This document shows, one piece after another, positions 17,091 to 26,900 of a DNA stretch of 64,000 nucleotides. The DNA lies in contig NZ_CBDDIE010000003.1 in assembly GCF_965228805.1 (NCBI RefSeq), positions 1,674,001 to 1,738,000 on the forward strand. Reading direction: 5' to 3'. The DNA is from JASBTN01 sp965228805. Lineage in GTDB: Bacteria > Pseudomonadota > Alphaproteobacteria > Rhodobacterales > Rhodobacteraceae. The notes beneath the pieces are model-generated. The model made no database searches. It was given only the letters and a program-made list of their open reading frames with translations, and was not told the DNA's origin. The position numbers were made by a program, and so were the translations under genes. Every line of letters begins with the position of its first letter. Positions within the stretch are counted from its first letter, which is position 1.

Positions 17091-17459
17091 ATGATCCAGA
17101 TGCAGACCAACCTGGATGTTGCTGACAACAGCGGCGCGCGCCGTGTTCAGTGCATCAAGGTTCTGGGTGGTTCCAAGCGTAAATACGCCTCCGTGGGCGA
17201 CATCATCGTCGTCTCGGTGAAGGAAGCCATCCCGCGCGGCCGCGTGAAAAAGGGGGACGTCCGCAAGGCCGTCGTCGTGCGCACCGCCAAAGAGGTCCGT
17301 CGTGAAGACGGTACCGCCATCCGGTTTGACCGCAACGCTGCCGTCATCCTGAACAACAACAACGAGCCCGTCGGCACCCGTATCTTCGGCCCGGTTGTTC
17401 GCGAACTTCGCGCGAAGAACTTCATGAAGATCATCTCGCTGGCTCCGGAGGTGCTGTAA
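17091..17459 (+). CDS. rplN: 50S ribosomal protein L14
   Basis: 122 residues, the standard length. It starts MIQMQTNLDVADNSGAR and contains KVLGGSKRKYASVGDIIVVS and RIFGPVVRELR, all typical L14 blocks. The protein sits at the subunit interface. It ends one base before the rplX start. Confidence 0.97.
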   Translation: MIQMQTNLDVADNSGARRVQCIKVLGGSKRKYASVGDIIVVSVKEAIPRGRVKKGDVRKAVVVRTAKEVRREDGTAIRFDRNAAVILNNNNEPVGTRIFGPVVRELRAKNFMKIISLAPEVL

Positions 17460-17460
17460 G

Positions 17461-17766
17461 ATGGCTGCTAAGCTGAAAAAAGGCGACAAGGTCGTCGTGC
17501 TGGCCGGCAAGGACAAGGGCAAGGAAGGCGAGATCTCGTCGGTCGACCCCAAAGCCGGCAAAGCTGTCGTGGAAGGCGTGAACATCGCCATCCGTCACAC
17601 CCGTCAGAGCCAGACCTCGCAGGGCGGCCGCATCCCCAAGGCGATGCCGATCGACCTGTCGAACCTGGCCCTTCTGGACGCCAACGGCAAAGCCACCCGC
17701 GTCGGCTTCCGCATGGAAGACGGCAAGAAGGTGCGTTTCGCCAAGACCACCGGGGAGGCCGTCTGA
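17461..17766 (+). CDS. rplX: 50S ribosomal protein L24
   Basis: 101 residues with the KOW motif KKGDKVVVLAGKDKGKEGEI at the N-terminus. It acts as an early assembly initiator of the large subunit. It overlaps the rplE start by one base (TGATG), indicating coupled translation. Confidence 0.96.
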   Translation: MAAKLKKGDKVVVLAGKDKGKEGEISSVDPKAGKAVVEGVNIAIRHTRQSQTSQGGRIPKAMPIDLSNLALLDANGKATRVGFRMEDGKKVRFAKTTGEAV

Positions 17767-18326
17767 TGCTGGATGCTGCTACCTACACCCCTCGCCTGAA
17801 GGCCGCGTACCAGGAAACCATCCGCGCCGCCATGAAGGAAGAGTTCGGCTACAAGAACGACATGCAGATCCCTGCTCTGGAAAAGATCGTTCTGAACATC
17901 GGCTGTGGCGCCGAAGCCGTGAAGGATTCGAAGAAGGCCAAATCGGCCATCGAAGATCTGACCAAGATCGCCGGCCAACAGGCCGTCGGGACCAAGGCGC
18001 GCAAGTCGCACGCTCCGTTCCGTCTGCGTGAAGGCATGATCATCGGTGCGAAAGTCACCCTGCGTGGCGACCGCATGTATGAATTCCTGGACCGCCTGAT
18101 CACCATCGCGATGCCCCGCATCCGCGACTTCCGTGGTATCAAGCCCAGCTTCGATGGTCGTGGCAACTTCGCCACCGGCCTCAAGGAACACATCGTCTTC
18201 CCGGAAATCGACTTTGATAAGGTCGACGAGACCTGGGGCATGGACATCGTGATCACCACCACCGCGAACACCGACGCGGAAGCCAAGAGCCTGTTGAAGC
18301 ACTTCAACATGCCCTTCAACGCTTAA
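17766..18326 (+). CDS. rplE: 50S ribosomal protein L5
   Basis: 186 residues. PALEKIVLNIGCGAEA, GQQAVGTKARKSHAPFRLRE and PRIRDFRGIKP are L5 signatures. It binds 5S rRNA and the P-site tRNA in the central protuberance. It lies between rplX and rpsN as in other alphaproteobacteria. Confidence 0.97.
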   Translation: MLDAATYTPRLKAAYQETIRAAMKEEFGYKNDMQIPALEKIVLNIGCGAEAVKDSKKAKSAIEDLTKIAGQQAVGTKARKSHAPFRLREGMIIGAKVTLRGDRMYEFLDRLITIAMPRIRDFRGIKPSFDGRGNFATGLKEHIVFPEIDFDKVDETWGMDIVITTTANTDAEAKSLLKHFNMPFNA

Positions 18327-18347
18327 GCGCCGGGAGGAAAGAGAGAC

Positions 18348-18653
18348 ATGGCTAAAAAAGCAATGATCGAACGCGAGAAGAAGCGTCAGGCGCTGGTGGA
18401 GAAATACGCCGCCAAACGTGCCGCGCTGAAAGAGATCGCGAATGACGAATCGAAGTCGATGGAAGAGCGTTTCAAGGCGCGTCTGAAATTGGCGAAACTG
18501 CCGCGCAACAGCTCGGCAACCCGTCTGCACAACCGCTGCCAGCTGACCGGTCGTCCCCATGCGTACTACCGTAAGCTGAAAGTGTCGCGGATCGCGCTGC
18601 GTGAGCTTGGCTCGCAAGGTCAGATCCCCGGCATGGTGAAATCGAGCTGGTAA
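18348..18653 (+). CDS. rpsN: 30S ribosomal protein S14
   Basis: 101 residues, the long zinc-independent form with no CxxC pairs, ending with RLHNRCQLTGRPHAYYRK and SRIALRELGSQGQIPGMVKSSW. It acts in late assembly of the 30S head. It is preceded by a GGGAGGAAAG ribosome site. Confidence 0.96.
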   Translation: MAKKAMIEREKKRQALVEKYAAKRAALKEIANDESKSMEERFKARLKLAKLPRNSSATRLHNRCQLTGRPHAYYRKLKVSRIALRELGSQGQIPGMVKSSW

Positions 18654-18666
18654 GGGAGAGACAGAT

Positions 18667-19059
18667 ATGAACGATCCTATCGGCGATATGCTCACCCGCA
18701 TCCGCAACTCGCAGCTGCGCGGTAAGTCGACCGTTTCCACCCCGGCCTCCAAGCTGCGCGCTTGGGTTCTGGACGTGCTGGCGGACGAAGGCTACATCCG
18801 TGGCTATGAAAAAGGCACCGACGAACGTGGTCACCCGACCCTGGAAATCGGCCTGAAATACTTCGAAGGCACCCCTGTCATTCGCGAGCTGAAGCGGGTT
18901 TCGACCCCCGGCCGCCGCGTGTACATGGGCGTCAAGGACATCCCCGTCGTCCGTCAGGGCCTGGGTGTGTCGATCGTCTCCACGCCGAAAGGCGTCATGT
19001 CGGACGCAAACGCTCGCAGCCAGAATGTTGGCGGCGAAGTGCTTTGCACCGTGTTCTAA
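18667..19059 (+). CDS. rpsH: 30S ribosomal protein S8
   Basis: 130 residues. MNDPIGDMLTRIRNSQ at the start and GLGVSIVSTPKGVMSDANAR near the end identify S8. It is a primary 16S rRNA binder and in many bacteria the translational repressor of the spc operon; regulation is not visible here. The rplF start follows after 11 bp. Confidence 0.97.
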   Translation: MNDPIGDMLTRIRNSQLRGKSTVSTPASKLRAWVLDVLADEGYIRGYEKGTDERGHPTLEIGLKYFEGTPVIRELKRVSTPGRRVYMGVKDIPVVRQGLGVSIVSTPKGVMSDANARSQNVGGEVLCTVF

Positions 19060-19070
19060 GGAGGTCTGGT

Positions 19071-19609
19071 ATGTCTCGTATTGGCAAGACGCCCGGTCGA
19101 GCTTCCCTCGGGTGTCTCCGCGATCCCTGTCGGGCCAGACCGTCGAAGTGAAGGGCCCGAAAGGCGCCCTCAGCTTCACCGCGACCGATGATGTCACCAT
19201 CTCGATCGAAGACAGCTCCGTTACTGTCGAGCCGCGCGGCAAGTCCAAGCGCGCCCGTCAGCAGTGGGGCATGTCGCGCACCATGATCGGTAACATGGTC
19301 ACCGGCGTGACCGAAGGCTTCAAGAAAGAGCTGGAAATCAACGGTGTGGGTTACCGCGCTCAGATGCAGGGCAACACCCTGAAGCTGAACCTGGGCCTGT
19401 CGCACGACGTTGACTTCGTTGCGCTCCGGAGGCGTGTCACCGTGACCGCTCCGAAGCCGACCGTCATCATCGTCGAAGGCATCGACCCGCAACTCGTCGG
19501 TCAGACCGCGGCCAACATCCGCGCCTGGCGTAAACCCGAGCCCTACAAGGGCAAGGGCATCAAATACGTCGACGAGTATATCTTCCGCAAGGAAGGCAAG
19601 AAGAAGTAA
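19071..19609 (+). CDS. rplF: 50S ribosomal protein L6, with apparent frameshifts
   Basis: The normal start is ATG 19071 (MSRIGKTP) after GGAGG. One extra base at about 19097-19098 throws the frame off, giving GRASLGC in place of the expected VELPSGV. A second indel near 19125-19135 restores the frame, after which SGQTVEVKGPKGAL to the end reads as normal L6. A third disturbed spot (about 19425-19437) gives ALRRRV where (A)PEGV is expected. In the start frame a TGA stop comes early (about 26 codons). L6 is needed for growth, so base-calling or assembly errors are more likely than a real loss. The C-terminus RKPEPYKGKGIKYVDE is intact. Confidence 0.85.
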
Positions 19610-19620
19610 GGACCAGACAG

Positions 19621-19980
19621 ATGGCAAACAGCAAACGGACCCTGTTCCTCAAGCGCCGCCTGCGCGTCCGGAACAAGCAACGCAAGGTGAATGTCGGCAA
19701 GCTCCGCCTGTCGGTTCACCGCTCGTCCAAGAACATCAGCGTTCAGCTGATCGACGACGTCCAGGGCAAGACCCTGGCCGCCGCCTCCTCGCTCGAGAAG
19801 GATCTGGGCGTGGTTGGCAAGAACAACGTCGAGGCAGCCGCGAAAGTCGGCGCCGCGATCGCCGAACGTGCCAAGAAAGCCGGTGTGGAAGAGTGCTACT
19901 TCGACCGTGGCGGCTTCCTGTTCCACGGCAAGGTGAAGGCCCTGGCCGACGCCGCGCGTGAAGGTGGCTTGAAGTTCTAA
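19621..19980 (+). CDS. rplR: 50S ribosomal protein L18
   Basis: 119 residues with KLRLSVHRSSKNISVQLIDD and the C-terminal YFDRGGFLFHGKVKALADAAREGGL, typical of L18. It binds 5S rRNA. A 168-bp gap containing a palindromic repeat separates it from rpsE, which is longer than usual in this operon. Confidence 0.97.
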   Translation: MANSKRTLFLKRRLRVRNKQRKVNVGKLRLSVHRSSKNISVQLIDDVQGKTLAAASSLEKDLGVVGKNNVEAAAKVGAAIAERAKKAGVEECYFDRGGFLFHGKVKALADAAREGGLKF

Positions 19981-19988
19981 AGGCCTGA

Positions 19989-20032
19989 GCGCAGCCCGAA
20001 AAGTGGGAACCGGTTTTCGGATCCAGCTGCGC
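19989..20032. repeat. Palindromic intergenic element between rplR and rpsE
   Basis: Outer arms GCGCAGC (19989-19995) / GCTGCGC (20026-20032) and inner arms CCGAAAA (19996-20002) / TTTTCGG (20014-20020) form a 44-nt two-tier hairpin. Repeats with an AAGTGGGAACCGG-like core are common in alphaproteobacterial genomes as dispersed palindromes. Within an operon it may act as an mRNA processing or stability element. Confidence 0.55.
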
Positions 20033-20148
20033 GACACAAGAACGAGGGGGGCGGCCAGGCTGCCCCCCCGATGATCCAGGGCTCCCCGGGGCCACTAGGA
20101 TTGAGTTTTATCGGCACCTCTGGTGCCACCATGAAAAGGACTGTCCAG

Positions 20149-20715
20149 ATGGCAGAACGTGAAAACCGTCGGGGTCGCGGCCGCAACCGCGAAGAAGAAA
20201 CCCCGGAATTCGCCGATCGTCTTGTTGCGATCAACCGCGTGTCGAAAACCGTGAAGGGTGGTAAGCGCTTCGGCTTTGCTGCGCTCGTCGTGGTTGGCGA
20301 CCAGAAAGGCCGCGTTGGTTTCGGCAAAGGTAAAGCGAAAGAGGTCCCCGAGGCCATTCGCAAGGCCACCGAGCAAGCCAAGCGCCAGATGATCCGCGTG
20401 CCGCTGCGCGAAGGCCGTACCCTGCACCACGACATCGAAGGTCGTCACGGTGCCGGCAAGGTGATCATGCGCACCGCTCCGGAAGGTACCGGGATCATCG
20501 CCGGTGGTCCGATGCGTGCCGTGTTCGAGATGCTGGGCGTTAAGGACGTTGTGTCGAAGTCGATCGGCTCGCAGAACCCCTACAACATGATCCGCGCCAC
20601 CCTGAACGGCCTGACCAAGGAGTCGAGCCCGCGCATGGTGGCTCAGCGTCGCGGCAAGAAAGTCGCCGACATCCTGGGCAACAAATCGGAAGCCCCCGCT
20701 TCCGAAGACGCGTAA
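20149..20715 (+). CDS. rpsE: 30S ribosomal protein S5
   Basis: 188 residues from ATG 20149 (MAERENRRGRGRNREEE); the longer in-frame starts at 20071 and 20131 have no family support. RLVAINRVSKTVKGGKRFGF and GRVGFGKGKAKEVPEAI are S5 signatures. It has a role in decoding accuracy. rpmD follows after 13 bp. Confidence 0.97.
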   Translation: MAERENRRGRGRNREEETPEFADRLVAINRVSKTVKGGKRFGFAALVVVGDQKGRVGFGKGKAKEVPEAIRKATEQAKRQMIRVPLREGRTLHHDIEGRHGAGKVIMRTAPEGTGIIAGGPMRAVFEMLGVKDVVSKSIGSQNPYNMIRATLNGLTKESSPRMVAQRRGKKVADILGNKSEAPASEDA

Positions 20716-20728
20716 GGAGATCTGACCC

Positions 20729-20917
20729 ATGGCTAAAACCATCGTCGTCAAGCAGGTCGGCTCGCCGATCCGTCGCCCCCAAGACCAGCGTGCCACGCTG
20801 ATCGGCCTGGGCCTGAACAAGATGCACAAGACCCGTGAGCTGGAAGACACCCCCGCGGTGCGCGGCATGATCGCCAAGATCCCGCACATGGTCGAAATCA
20901 TCGAGGAAAAGGGCTGA
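20729..20917 (+). CDS. rpmD: 50S ribosomal protein L30
   Basis: 62 residues, starting MAKTIVVKQVGSPIRRP with QRATLIGLGLNKMHKTRELED, typical L30. Normally rplO follows directly; here a terminator and a 2.5-kb insertion intervene before rplO at 23461. Confidence 0.96.
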   Translation: MAKTIVVKQVGSPIRRPQDQRATLIGLGLNKMHKTRELEDTPAVRGMIAKIPHMVEIIEEKG

Positions 20918-20943
20918 TCCCAGCCCCGTCCTGAGAGTTGAAG

Positions 20944-20973
20944 CGCCCCGGTCTGAAAAGACCGGGGCGTTTT
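20944..20973 (+). terminator. Rho-independent terminator after rpmD
   Basis: An 11-bp stem CGCCCCGGTCT / AGACCGGGGCG with a 4-nt loop, followed by TTTT. It ends the first half of the spc operon, meaning that rplO-secY must have its own promoter or be reached by read-through. Confidence 0.85.
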
Positions 20974-21215
20974 GATTTGAAGCCTGCTTGAAACCCGTTT
21001 CGGACACACCAAATAGGTGTGAGATGGATAGCGAGGATAGGAATGGTTGAGTTCTACAAAGTAGTGGACCGTTATTGGGCATGCATTCAAAATGAACATT
21101 CGGGAGAAGTCTTTGATTGCGTGGCCGAAGTAAGTGAAGGCCCGAGCGCAGGGCGATTCAATATCCGGTACTCACACACTTATCGGCCCAGCGCGGGAGC
21201 AGGAGGCACATTCTA

Positions 21216-22294
21216 AACTGGGAAGCGACTTTTCCTCTATCCTACTGGAAAGTCAGGAGAACAGTTTATGAAACGAACCGAGCTAAATCTAGCCGAACGG
21301 CGCAAAATCGAGGACCTTTTGCATAGGAAGGTAAAAGTCGCCGAGATTGCGCGCCAGATCAATCGCCACCGTGCGACTGTCTATCGTGAGATCAAACGCA
21401 ATTTCTTCAAGGATGAAGAGTTGCCTCAGCTCAATGGCTACTACGGGATGCTTGCCCAGAAATCGGCGGCTGATCGCCGTGCAAGACGTCGCAAACTGGT
21501 GCGTATTCCTGAACTCCGGGAAGCTGTGATAGGACGGCTCCAAGAAGGTTGGTCACCGGAACAGATTGCAGGTCGTCTAAAGCTTGAAGGTCATGCAACG
21601 ACCGTCAGTCATGAGACGATTTACGCCTATGTCTACAGCCCAGACGGTCAATCACAGGCGTTGGCACGTTACCTTCCAGAACGGCGGAAGAAGCGAAAAC
21701 CGCGCTATTCTCGCACACCTCGCGGCATGATGTTCCCGCTTGAAAGATCGATCCACAACAGGCCTGAGTACATAAAAGAACGTTCAACTTTTGGGGAATG
21801 GGAAGGTGATCTTATGATTTTCCGGCAAGAGCACGGGAAAGCAAACGTCGCATCGTTGGTCGAACGGAAGACCCGCTTTGCAGTCTTGTTCCGCAACAAT
21901 GATCGCAGTTCGAAACACTTCATGGCGAAACTCATGAACGTAATGGAACCCCTGCCCCAGATCGCGCGCCAGTCTATTACTTTTGATCGCGGAATTGAGT
22001 TCTCGGGATGGCGAAAGCTGGAATCAGGAATTGGAACGAGCGCCTGGTTCTGTGATCCGCAGGCCCCATGGCAAAAAGGCTCGGTTGAGAACCTGAACAA
22101 ACGGGCTCGAAGGTATTTGCCGCGCGATACCCCGATCGCGGCGCTCTCAAATCGCGACATGAAGGCGATTTGTGACCGCCTGAACGGAACACCAAGGAAA
22201 TGTCTTGGGTGGCGAACGCCAACAGAAGCATTCACCGAAGAACTGAGAAAACTTGGATAACAAGAAATGTCGCAACCTAACTTGAGTTCACAGG
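21216..22294 (+). mobile_element. IS30-family insertion sequence
   Basis: About 1.08 kb bounded by the duplicated hexamer ATTCTA, holding a full-length transposase. The ends share an imperfect inverted core: GGAAGCGACTTTTC near 21221 and, on the minus strand, GGTTGCGACATTTC near 22277. The cores are not equidistant from the duplications (about 12 bp difference), so the exact right end is uncertain. The intact host frame suggests recent insertion. Confidence 0.8.
21268..22260 (+). CDS. IS30-family transposase
   Basis: 330 residues. The N-terminal helix-turn-helix is typical (LNLAERRKIEDLL, VAEIARQINRHRATVYREIKRN). The DDE catalytic core has the first Asp in GEWEGDLM, the second in ITFDRGIEF and the Glu in GSVENLNKRARRYLP. 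Length and motif order are those of IS30. ATG start after GTCAGGAGAACAG. It appears intact and probably active. Confidence 0.95.
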   Translation: MKRTELNLAERRKIEDLLHRKVKVAEIARQINRHRATVYREIKRNFFKDEELPQLNGYYGMLAQKSAADRRARRRKLVRIPELREAVIGRLQEGWSPEQIAGRLKLEGHATTVSHETIYAYVYSPDGQSQALARYLPERRKKRKPRYSRTPRGMMFPLERSIHNRPEYIKERSTFGEWEGDLMIFRQEHGKANVASLVERKTRFAVLFRNNDRSSKHFMAKLMNVMEPLPQIARQSITFDRGIEFSGWRKLESGIGTSAWFCDPQAPWQKGSVENLNKRARRYLPRDTPIAALSNRDMKAICDRLNGTPRKCLGWRTPTEAFTEELRKLG

Positions 22295-22634
22295 ATTCTA
22301 CTACAGCGACAGTTTCACAATTGCGGACTCCGCTGATGGTGCTAGGTATTTGGTACAAGGCTGGATGGAAAGTCTGAGTAAGGCGGAAGAAGTTGGGGTT
22401 TGGAACGCGGATTTAGTTCGCGGGAAAGACTCCTAGGGAAGTTGTATCGCCTACACAGGCCGGCACCGACGGGCAGCGCCCTCCCAAGGAGAGGGTCACC
22501 TCTCGGTGCGTGCAAGCACGCACCTGCCGGTCAGTGGGGCGCTACCCGTCGATACCTCCCACATAGGGGTCACAGAAGGAAGTCAAACCAAACCCCGCCG
22601 GAAAATGCGTTCCGGCCTTCCAAAGGATCACATC

Positions 22635-22853
22635 ATGGCTTACGCAATCTCCGCCACTCACGGCCTCGCCCATGTCATTGCCGACGCGCTCAATACTGCC
22701 ATCGACACCGTCGCCACTGCGGTCAAGAACCGCATTGATTACAACAAGATGGTGCGCGAGCTGGAGGCCCTTGGCCCCCGCGAGCTGGACGACATCGGCA
22801 TCGCCCCCTGGCAGATCCACGAAATCGCCCAGGAATCCGTCTACGGTCGCTGA
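22635..22853 (+). CDS. DUF1127 domain small protein
   Basis: 72 residues from ATG 22635. The C-terminal half, RELEALGPRELDDIGIAPWQIHEIA, is a DUF1127/YjiS-type motif. In Rhodobacterales such proteins are small, basic and often stress-linked; some affect RNA turnover. It is flanked by a strong terminator at 22873 and lies inside the segment that splits the ribosomal operon. Confidence 0.8.
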   Translation: MAYAISATHGLAHVIADALNTAIDTVATAVKNRIDYNKMVRELEALGPRELDDIGIAPWQIHEIAQESVYGR

Positions 22854-22872
22854 GTACCCGGCCAACTGACAG

Positions 22873-22910
22873 AACGCCCCGTGCCCCAGCGGCCGGGGCG
22901 TTTTCTTTTG
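22873..22910 (+). terminator. Rho-independent terminator after the DUF1127 gene
   Basis: The stem AACGCCCCG / CGGGGCGTT is interrupted by a small GC-rich loop and followed by TTTCTTTT. It lies 19 bp after the stop codon. Confidence 0.75.
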
Positions 22911-23052
22911 CCCAATCCCCGGGCACTCCATCCAAGCTCTGCCCAAGCCTTGCGCTTTCTGCAATGCGGCATTGATCAACGAGCGGTGGTCCGACTCTCT
23001 GCGCGCGCCTATGAGAGCGCCAACACATGAACCCGCGCACAGGACCAGACAC

Positions 23053-23199
23053 ATGAACGCCTTTGTGACCCCGATCTCGCCGCTCGCCGAAGCCATCGCC
23101 GAGCTGATCTCCAAAGCCGACGCCCGCATCCGCGCCTTCCTGGCGTCCGAGCCGGTGCCGACCTGGACCGAGTACCTGGGCGACTGCCACAAGAAATAA
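23053..23199 (+). CDS. Small hypothetical protein (48 aa)
   Basis: 48 residues, MNAFVTPISPLAEAIAELIS then KADARIRAFLASEPVPTWTEYLG, probably two helices. It starts at ATG 23053. No domain is recognised. Codon use resembles the core genes, and the coding-like composition supports a real gene. It sits between the DUF1127 gene and rplO within the inserted segment. Confidence 0.45.
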   Translation: MNAFVTPISPLAEAIAELISKADARIRAFLASEPVPTWTEYLGDCHKK

Positions 23200-23460
23200 G
23201 CCGGGCAATCGCCCGACCGCAGACGCCTCGGCCCGTTTCTTTTTGATCTGGGCGGGGCGTTTTGCGTTTCAGCGGGCCGGTAAGGCGCCCACCCGGGCCT
23301 GGGGCGGCCTCGCTGCGCTTTGTCCCTGCGGGCCTTGCAACAGACCCGCGCAGGGTCTATACGCCCCCGGTGGCCCTCTGTGGGTCCAGAATCACAATCA
23401 AGAAACGCCGAGGTTGGCCCGCTTACGCTTCAGGGGTCACATCCGGCAAGGAGAAGCGAC

Positions 23461-23934
23461 ATGAAACTGCATGAACTGCGCGACAACCCGGGCGCGACCA
23501 AACCGAAAAAACGCATCGGCCGTGGCCCCGGCTCCGGCACCGGCAAGACCGGTGGCCGTGGTATCAAGGGTCAGAAATCCCGTTCGGGTGTGTCGATCAA
23601 CGGGTATGAAGGCGGCCAGATGCCGCTCTACATGCGCCTGCCCAAGCGTGGCTTCAACAAGCCGAACCGCAAGAAGTTCGCCGTCATCAACCTGGGCCTG
23701 ATCGAGAAATTCGTCGAAGCCGGCACCCTGGACGCGAAAGCCGAGATCACCGAGGACCTGCTGGTCGAAACCGGTGTCGTGCGCCGCAAGCTGGACGGTG
23801 TGCGCGTCCTGGCCAAGGGCGAGGTTACCTCGAAGCTGAACATCACCGTGACCGGCGCCTCGAAAGCCGCCGTGGAAGCGGTCGAGAAAGCTGGCGGTAA
23901 ACTGACCATCACGGCTGCGGCAGCTGCTGAATAA
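23461..23934 (+). CDS. rplO: 50S ribosomal protein L15
   Basis: 157 residues from ATG 23461 (MKLHELRDNPGATKPKKRIGRG), with GSGTGKTGGRGIKGQKSRSG and GFEGGQMPL-like (YEGGQMPLYMRLPKRGF) blocks typical of L15. A GGAGAAGC ribosome site precedes it. This gene resumes the spc operon after the insertion. Confidence 0.96.
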   Translation: MKLHELRDNPGATKPKKRIGRGPGSGTGKTGGRGIKGQKSRSGVSINGYEGGQMPLYMRLPKRGFNKPNRKKFAVINLGLIEKFVEAGTLDAKAEITEDLLVETGVVRRKLDGVRVLAKGEVTSKLNITVTGASKAAVEAVEKAGGKLTITAAAAAE

Positions 23935-24041
23935 GCGCTTGTTCGGGGCCCCAGCGCCCCTTACATAGACACACAGTTCCGAACGCCGCTGGAGCCGGGC
24001 ACGGTCCGGCGGCGTTTCATTTATAAGACAGGGAGCCTTTG

Positions 24042-25399
<1,358 letters not shown>

Positions 25400-25403
<4 letters not shown>

Positions 25404-26041
25404 ACATCATTCTGCTTGGCCCGCCCGGCGCGGGGAAGGGCACCCAGGCCCGCAAACTTGTTGACGAGCGGGGCATGGTCCAGCTCTCCACCGGCGACAT
25501 GCTGCGCGATGCGATGGCTTCCGGGTCCGAGATGGGCCAGAAGGTCGCCGCGATCATGAACGCGGGCGAGTTGGTCACCGACGAGATCGTCATCGGGTTG
25601 ATCGAGGAAAAGCTGAACGGCGACCACGGCGGCGGCTTCATCTTCGACGGCTTCCCCCGCACGCTGCCCCAGGCCGATGCTTTGGGCGCGCTGCTGGAAA
25701 AACACGGCGCCACCCTGGACGCGGTGATCGAGATGCAGGTGGATGACGACGCCCTGGTGGCCCGCATTACCGCGCGTTCGACCTGCGGCAACTGTGGCGA
25801 GGTCTACAACGACCTGTCCAAACCGATCCCAGCCGACGGCAAATGCGGCAACTGCGGCGCCTCCGAATTCAAACGCCGCGCCGATGACAACGAGGAAAGC
25901 CTGCGTACCCGCCTGATGGAGTACTACAAGAAGACCTCGCCGCTCATTGGCTACTACTACGCCAAGGGCGACCTGAAGTCGGTCGACGGCCTGGCCGAGA
26001 TCGACGAGGTTGCAGGCGCGATTGCCGCGGTTCTGGGCTGA
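25400..26041 (+). CDS. adk: Adenylate kinase
   Basis: 213 residues. P-loop GPPGAGKGTQ (7-16), GFPRTLPQADAL, and a zinc-type LID with CGNCGEVYNDLSKP and CGNCGASEFKRRADD (four cysteines). It interconverts 2 ADP with ATP and AMP. Its coupling with secY is the usual arrangement. The Cys4 LID is a variant that binds structural zinc, consistent with many alphaproteobacteria. Confidence 0.97.
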
Positions 26042-26064
26042 GGACTGACGGGAACGAATTGAAG

Positions 26065-26096
26065 CGCCCTCCGCAAGCCGGGGGGCGTTTTGTTTT
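26065..26096 (+). terminator. Rho-independent terminator after adk
   Basis: The stem CGCCCTCCG / CCGGGGGGCG (one wobble) with loop CAAG is followed by TTTTGTTTTT. It separates secY-adk from the rpsM promoter region. Confidence 0.75.
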
Positions 26097-26124
26097 TGAC
26101 GGCGAGGGTGAGCAGCCGCGACGG

Positions 26125-26243
26125 GCCCGACCCTGGGTGGGCGCTTCTGAACGGGTTTTCATCGCGAACGGATTGCCACGCGTCGGACGCCGGTATGGGT
26201 TGGAACGTTGGAAATGCGCCCTCCCGTGGGGAGGGTCGGGCGC
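26125..26243 (+). repeat. Dispersed palindromic element, copy 1
   Basis: A 119-bp unit bounded by GCCCGACCCTGGGTGGGCGC on the left and GCGCCCTCCCGTGGGGAGGG (then TCGGGCGC) on the right. Two other copies lie at 33991-34133 (opposite strand) and about 53968-54090. The outermost bases GCCCGACCCT / AGGGTCGGGC form an inverted repeat. No coding capacity is convincing. It fills most of the adk-rpsM gap (26042-26516), together with the terminator before it and the promoter after it. Confidence 0.7.
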
Positions 26244-26331
26244 GTCATGCCAGAGGCATGCTTCCAGCATGACGCTGCGCCGCTCCGGGTGGTAGAAACC
26301 GGCTTTCCCTGACCGCCCCGTTAACACCCCC

Positions 26332-26359
26332 TTGACGCCCCGCCCATTCCCGGATACGT
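26332..26359 (+). promoter_or_regulatory. Candidate promoter for rpsM-rpsK-rpoA
   Basis: TTGACG (26332-26337) and ATACGT (26354-26359) with a 16-bp spacer, about 160 bp before rpsM. The -35 is near consensus and the -10 weak. It is the best sigma-70-like site in the gap and follows the adk terminator, which fits a separate alpha-operon promoter. Confidence 0.45.
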
Positions 26360-26516
26360 CACGCCATCCCGAAAGGGAATCGTGTGAGTCGGGGTCGCTC
26401 CCCGAAGCCACAGACCAGAGACCATAGCGAAGCCCGTAGGGACGAAAATCCCGCGGGCTTGTGTTGTGAAAAAAGGTTCCGGTGCTACGGAACCGCAACG
26501 AAAAGGAAAAAGACAC

Positions 26517-26885
26517 TTGGCACGTATTGCCGGCGTGAACATCCCGACCCACAAACGGGTCCCGATCGCCCTCACTTACATCACTGGTATTGGCCATACT
26601 TCGGCCGCCGCCATCTGCGAAGCCGTGAACATCGAAGCGACCCGTCGTGTGAACGAACTGTCGGACGCCGAAGTTCTGGCCATTCGCGAGCACATCGACG
26701 CCAACTACCTGGTGGAAGGCGACCTGCGCCGTGAAACCCAGCTGAACATCAAGCGCCTGATGGACCTGGGCTGCTACCGTGGCCTGCGTCACCGTCGCAA
26801 CCTGCCGGTTCGCGGCCAGCGTACCCACACCAATGCGCGCACGCGCAAAGGCCCGGCGAAGCCCATCGCCGGCAAGAAGAAATAA
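26517..26885 (+). CDS. rpsM: 30S ribosomal protein S13 (TTG start)
   Basis: 122 residues from TTG 26517 (read as MARIAGVNIPTHKRV). The longer in-frame ATG/GTG readings add a non-homologous N-terminus. GIGHTSAAAICE and RGLRHRRNLPVRGQRTHTNARTRKG are S13 signatures. AAGGA lies 9-12 bp upstream of the TTG. It binds the head of the 30S and contacts L5. Confidence 0.95.
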   Translation: MARIAGVNIPTHKRVPIALTYITGIGHTSAAAICEAVNIEATRRVNELSDAEVLAIREHIDANYLVEGDLRRETQLNIKRLMDLGCYRGLRHRRNLPVRGQRTHTNARTRKGPAKPIAGKKK

Positions 26886-26900
26886 GGGAGGGTTCGACCA

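Larger units (their letters stand above)
21043..22436 (+). pseudogene. Small unknown gene interrupted by an IS30-family element
   Basis: The N-terminal part starts at ATG 21043 (MVEFYKVVDRYWACIQNEHS) and reads to GGAGGTF at about 21214. The C-terminal part resumes after the element at 22296 (F)YYSDSFTIADSADGAR and ends at TAG 22436. Joined across one copy of ATTCTA, the two halves give one continuous frame of about 102 codons. The hexamer ATTCTA is present on both sides (21210-21215 and 22295-22300) as target duplication. No family is recognised for the reconstructed protein. It was intact until a fairly recent insertion. Confidence 0.75.
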
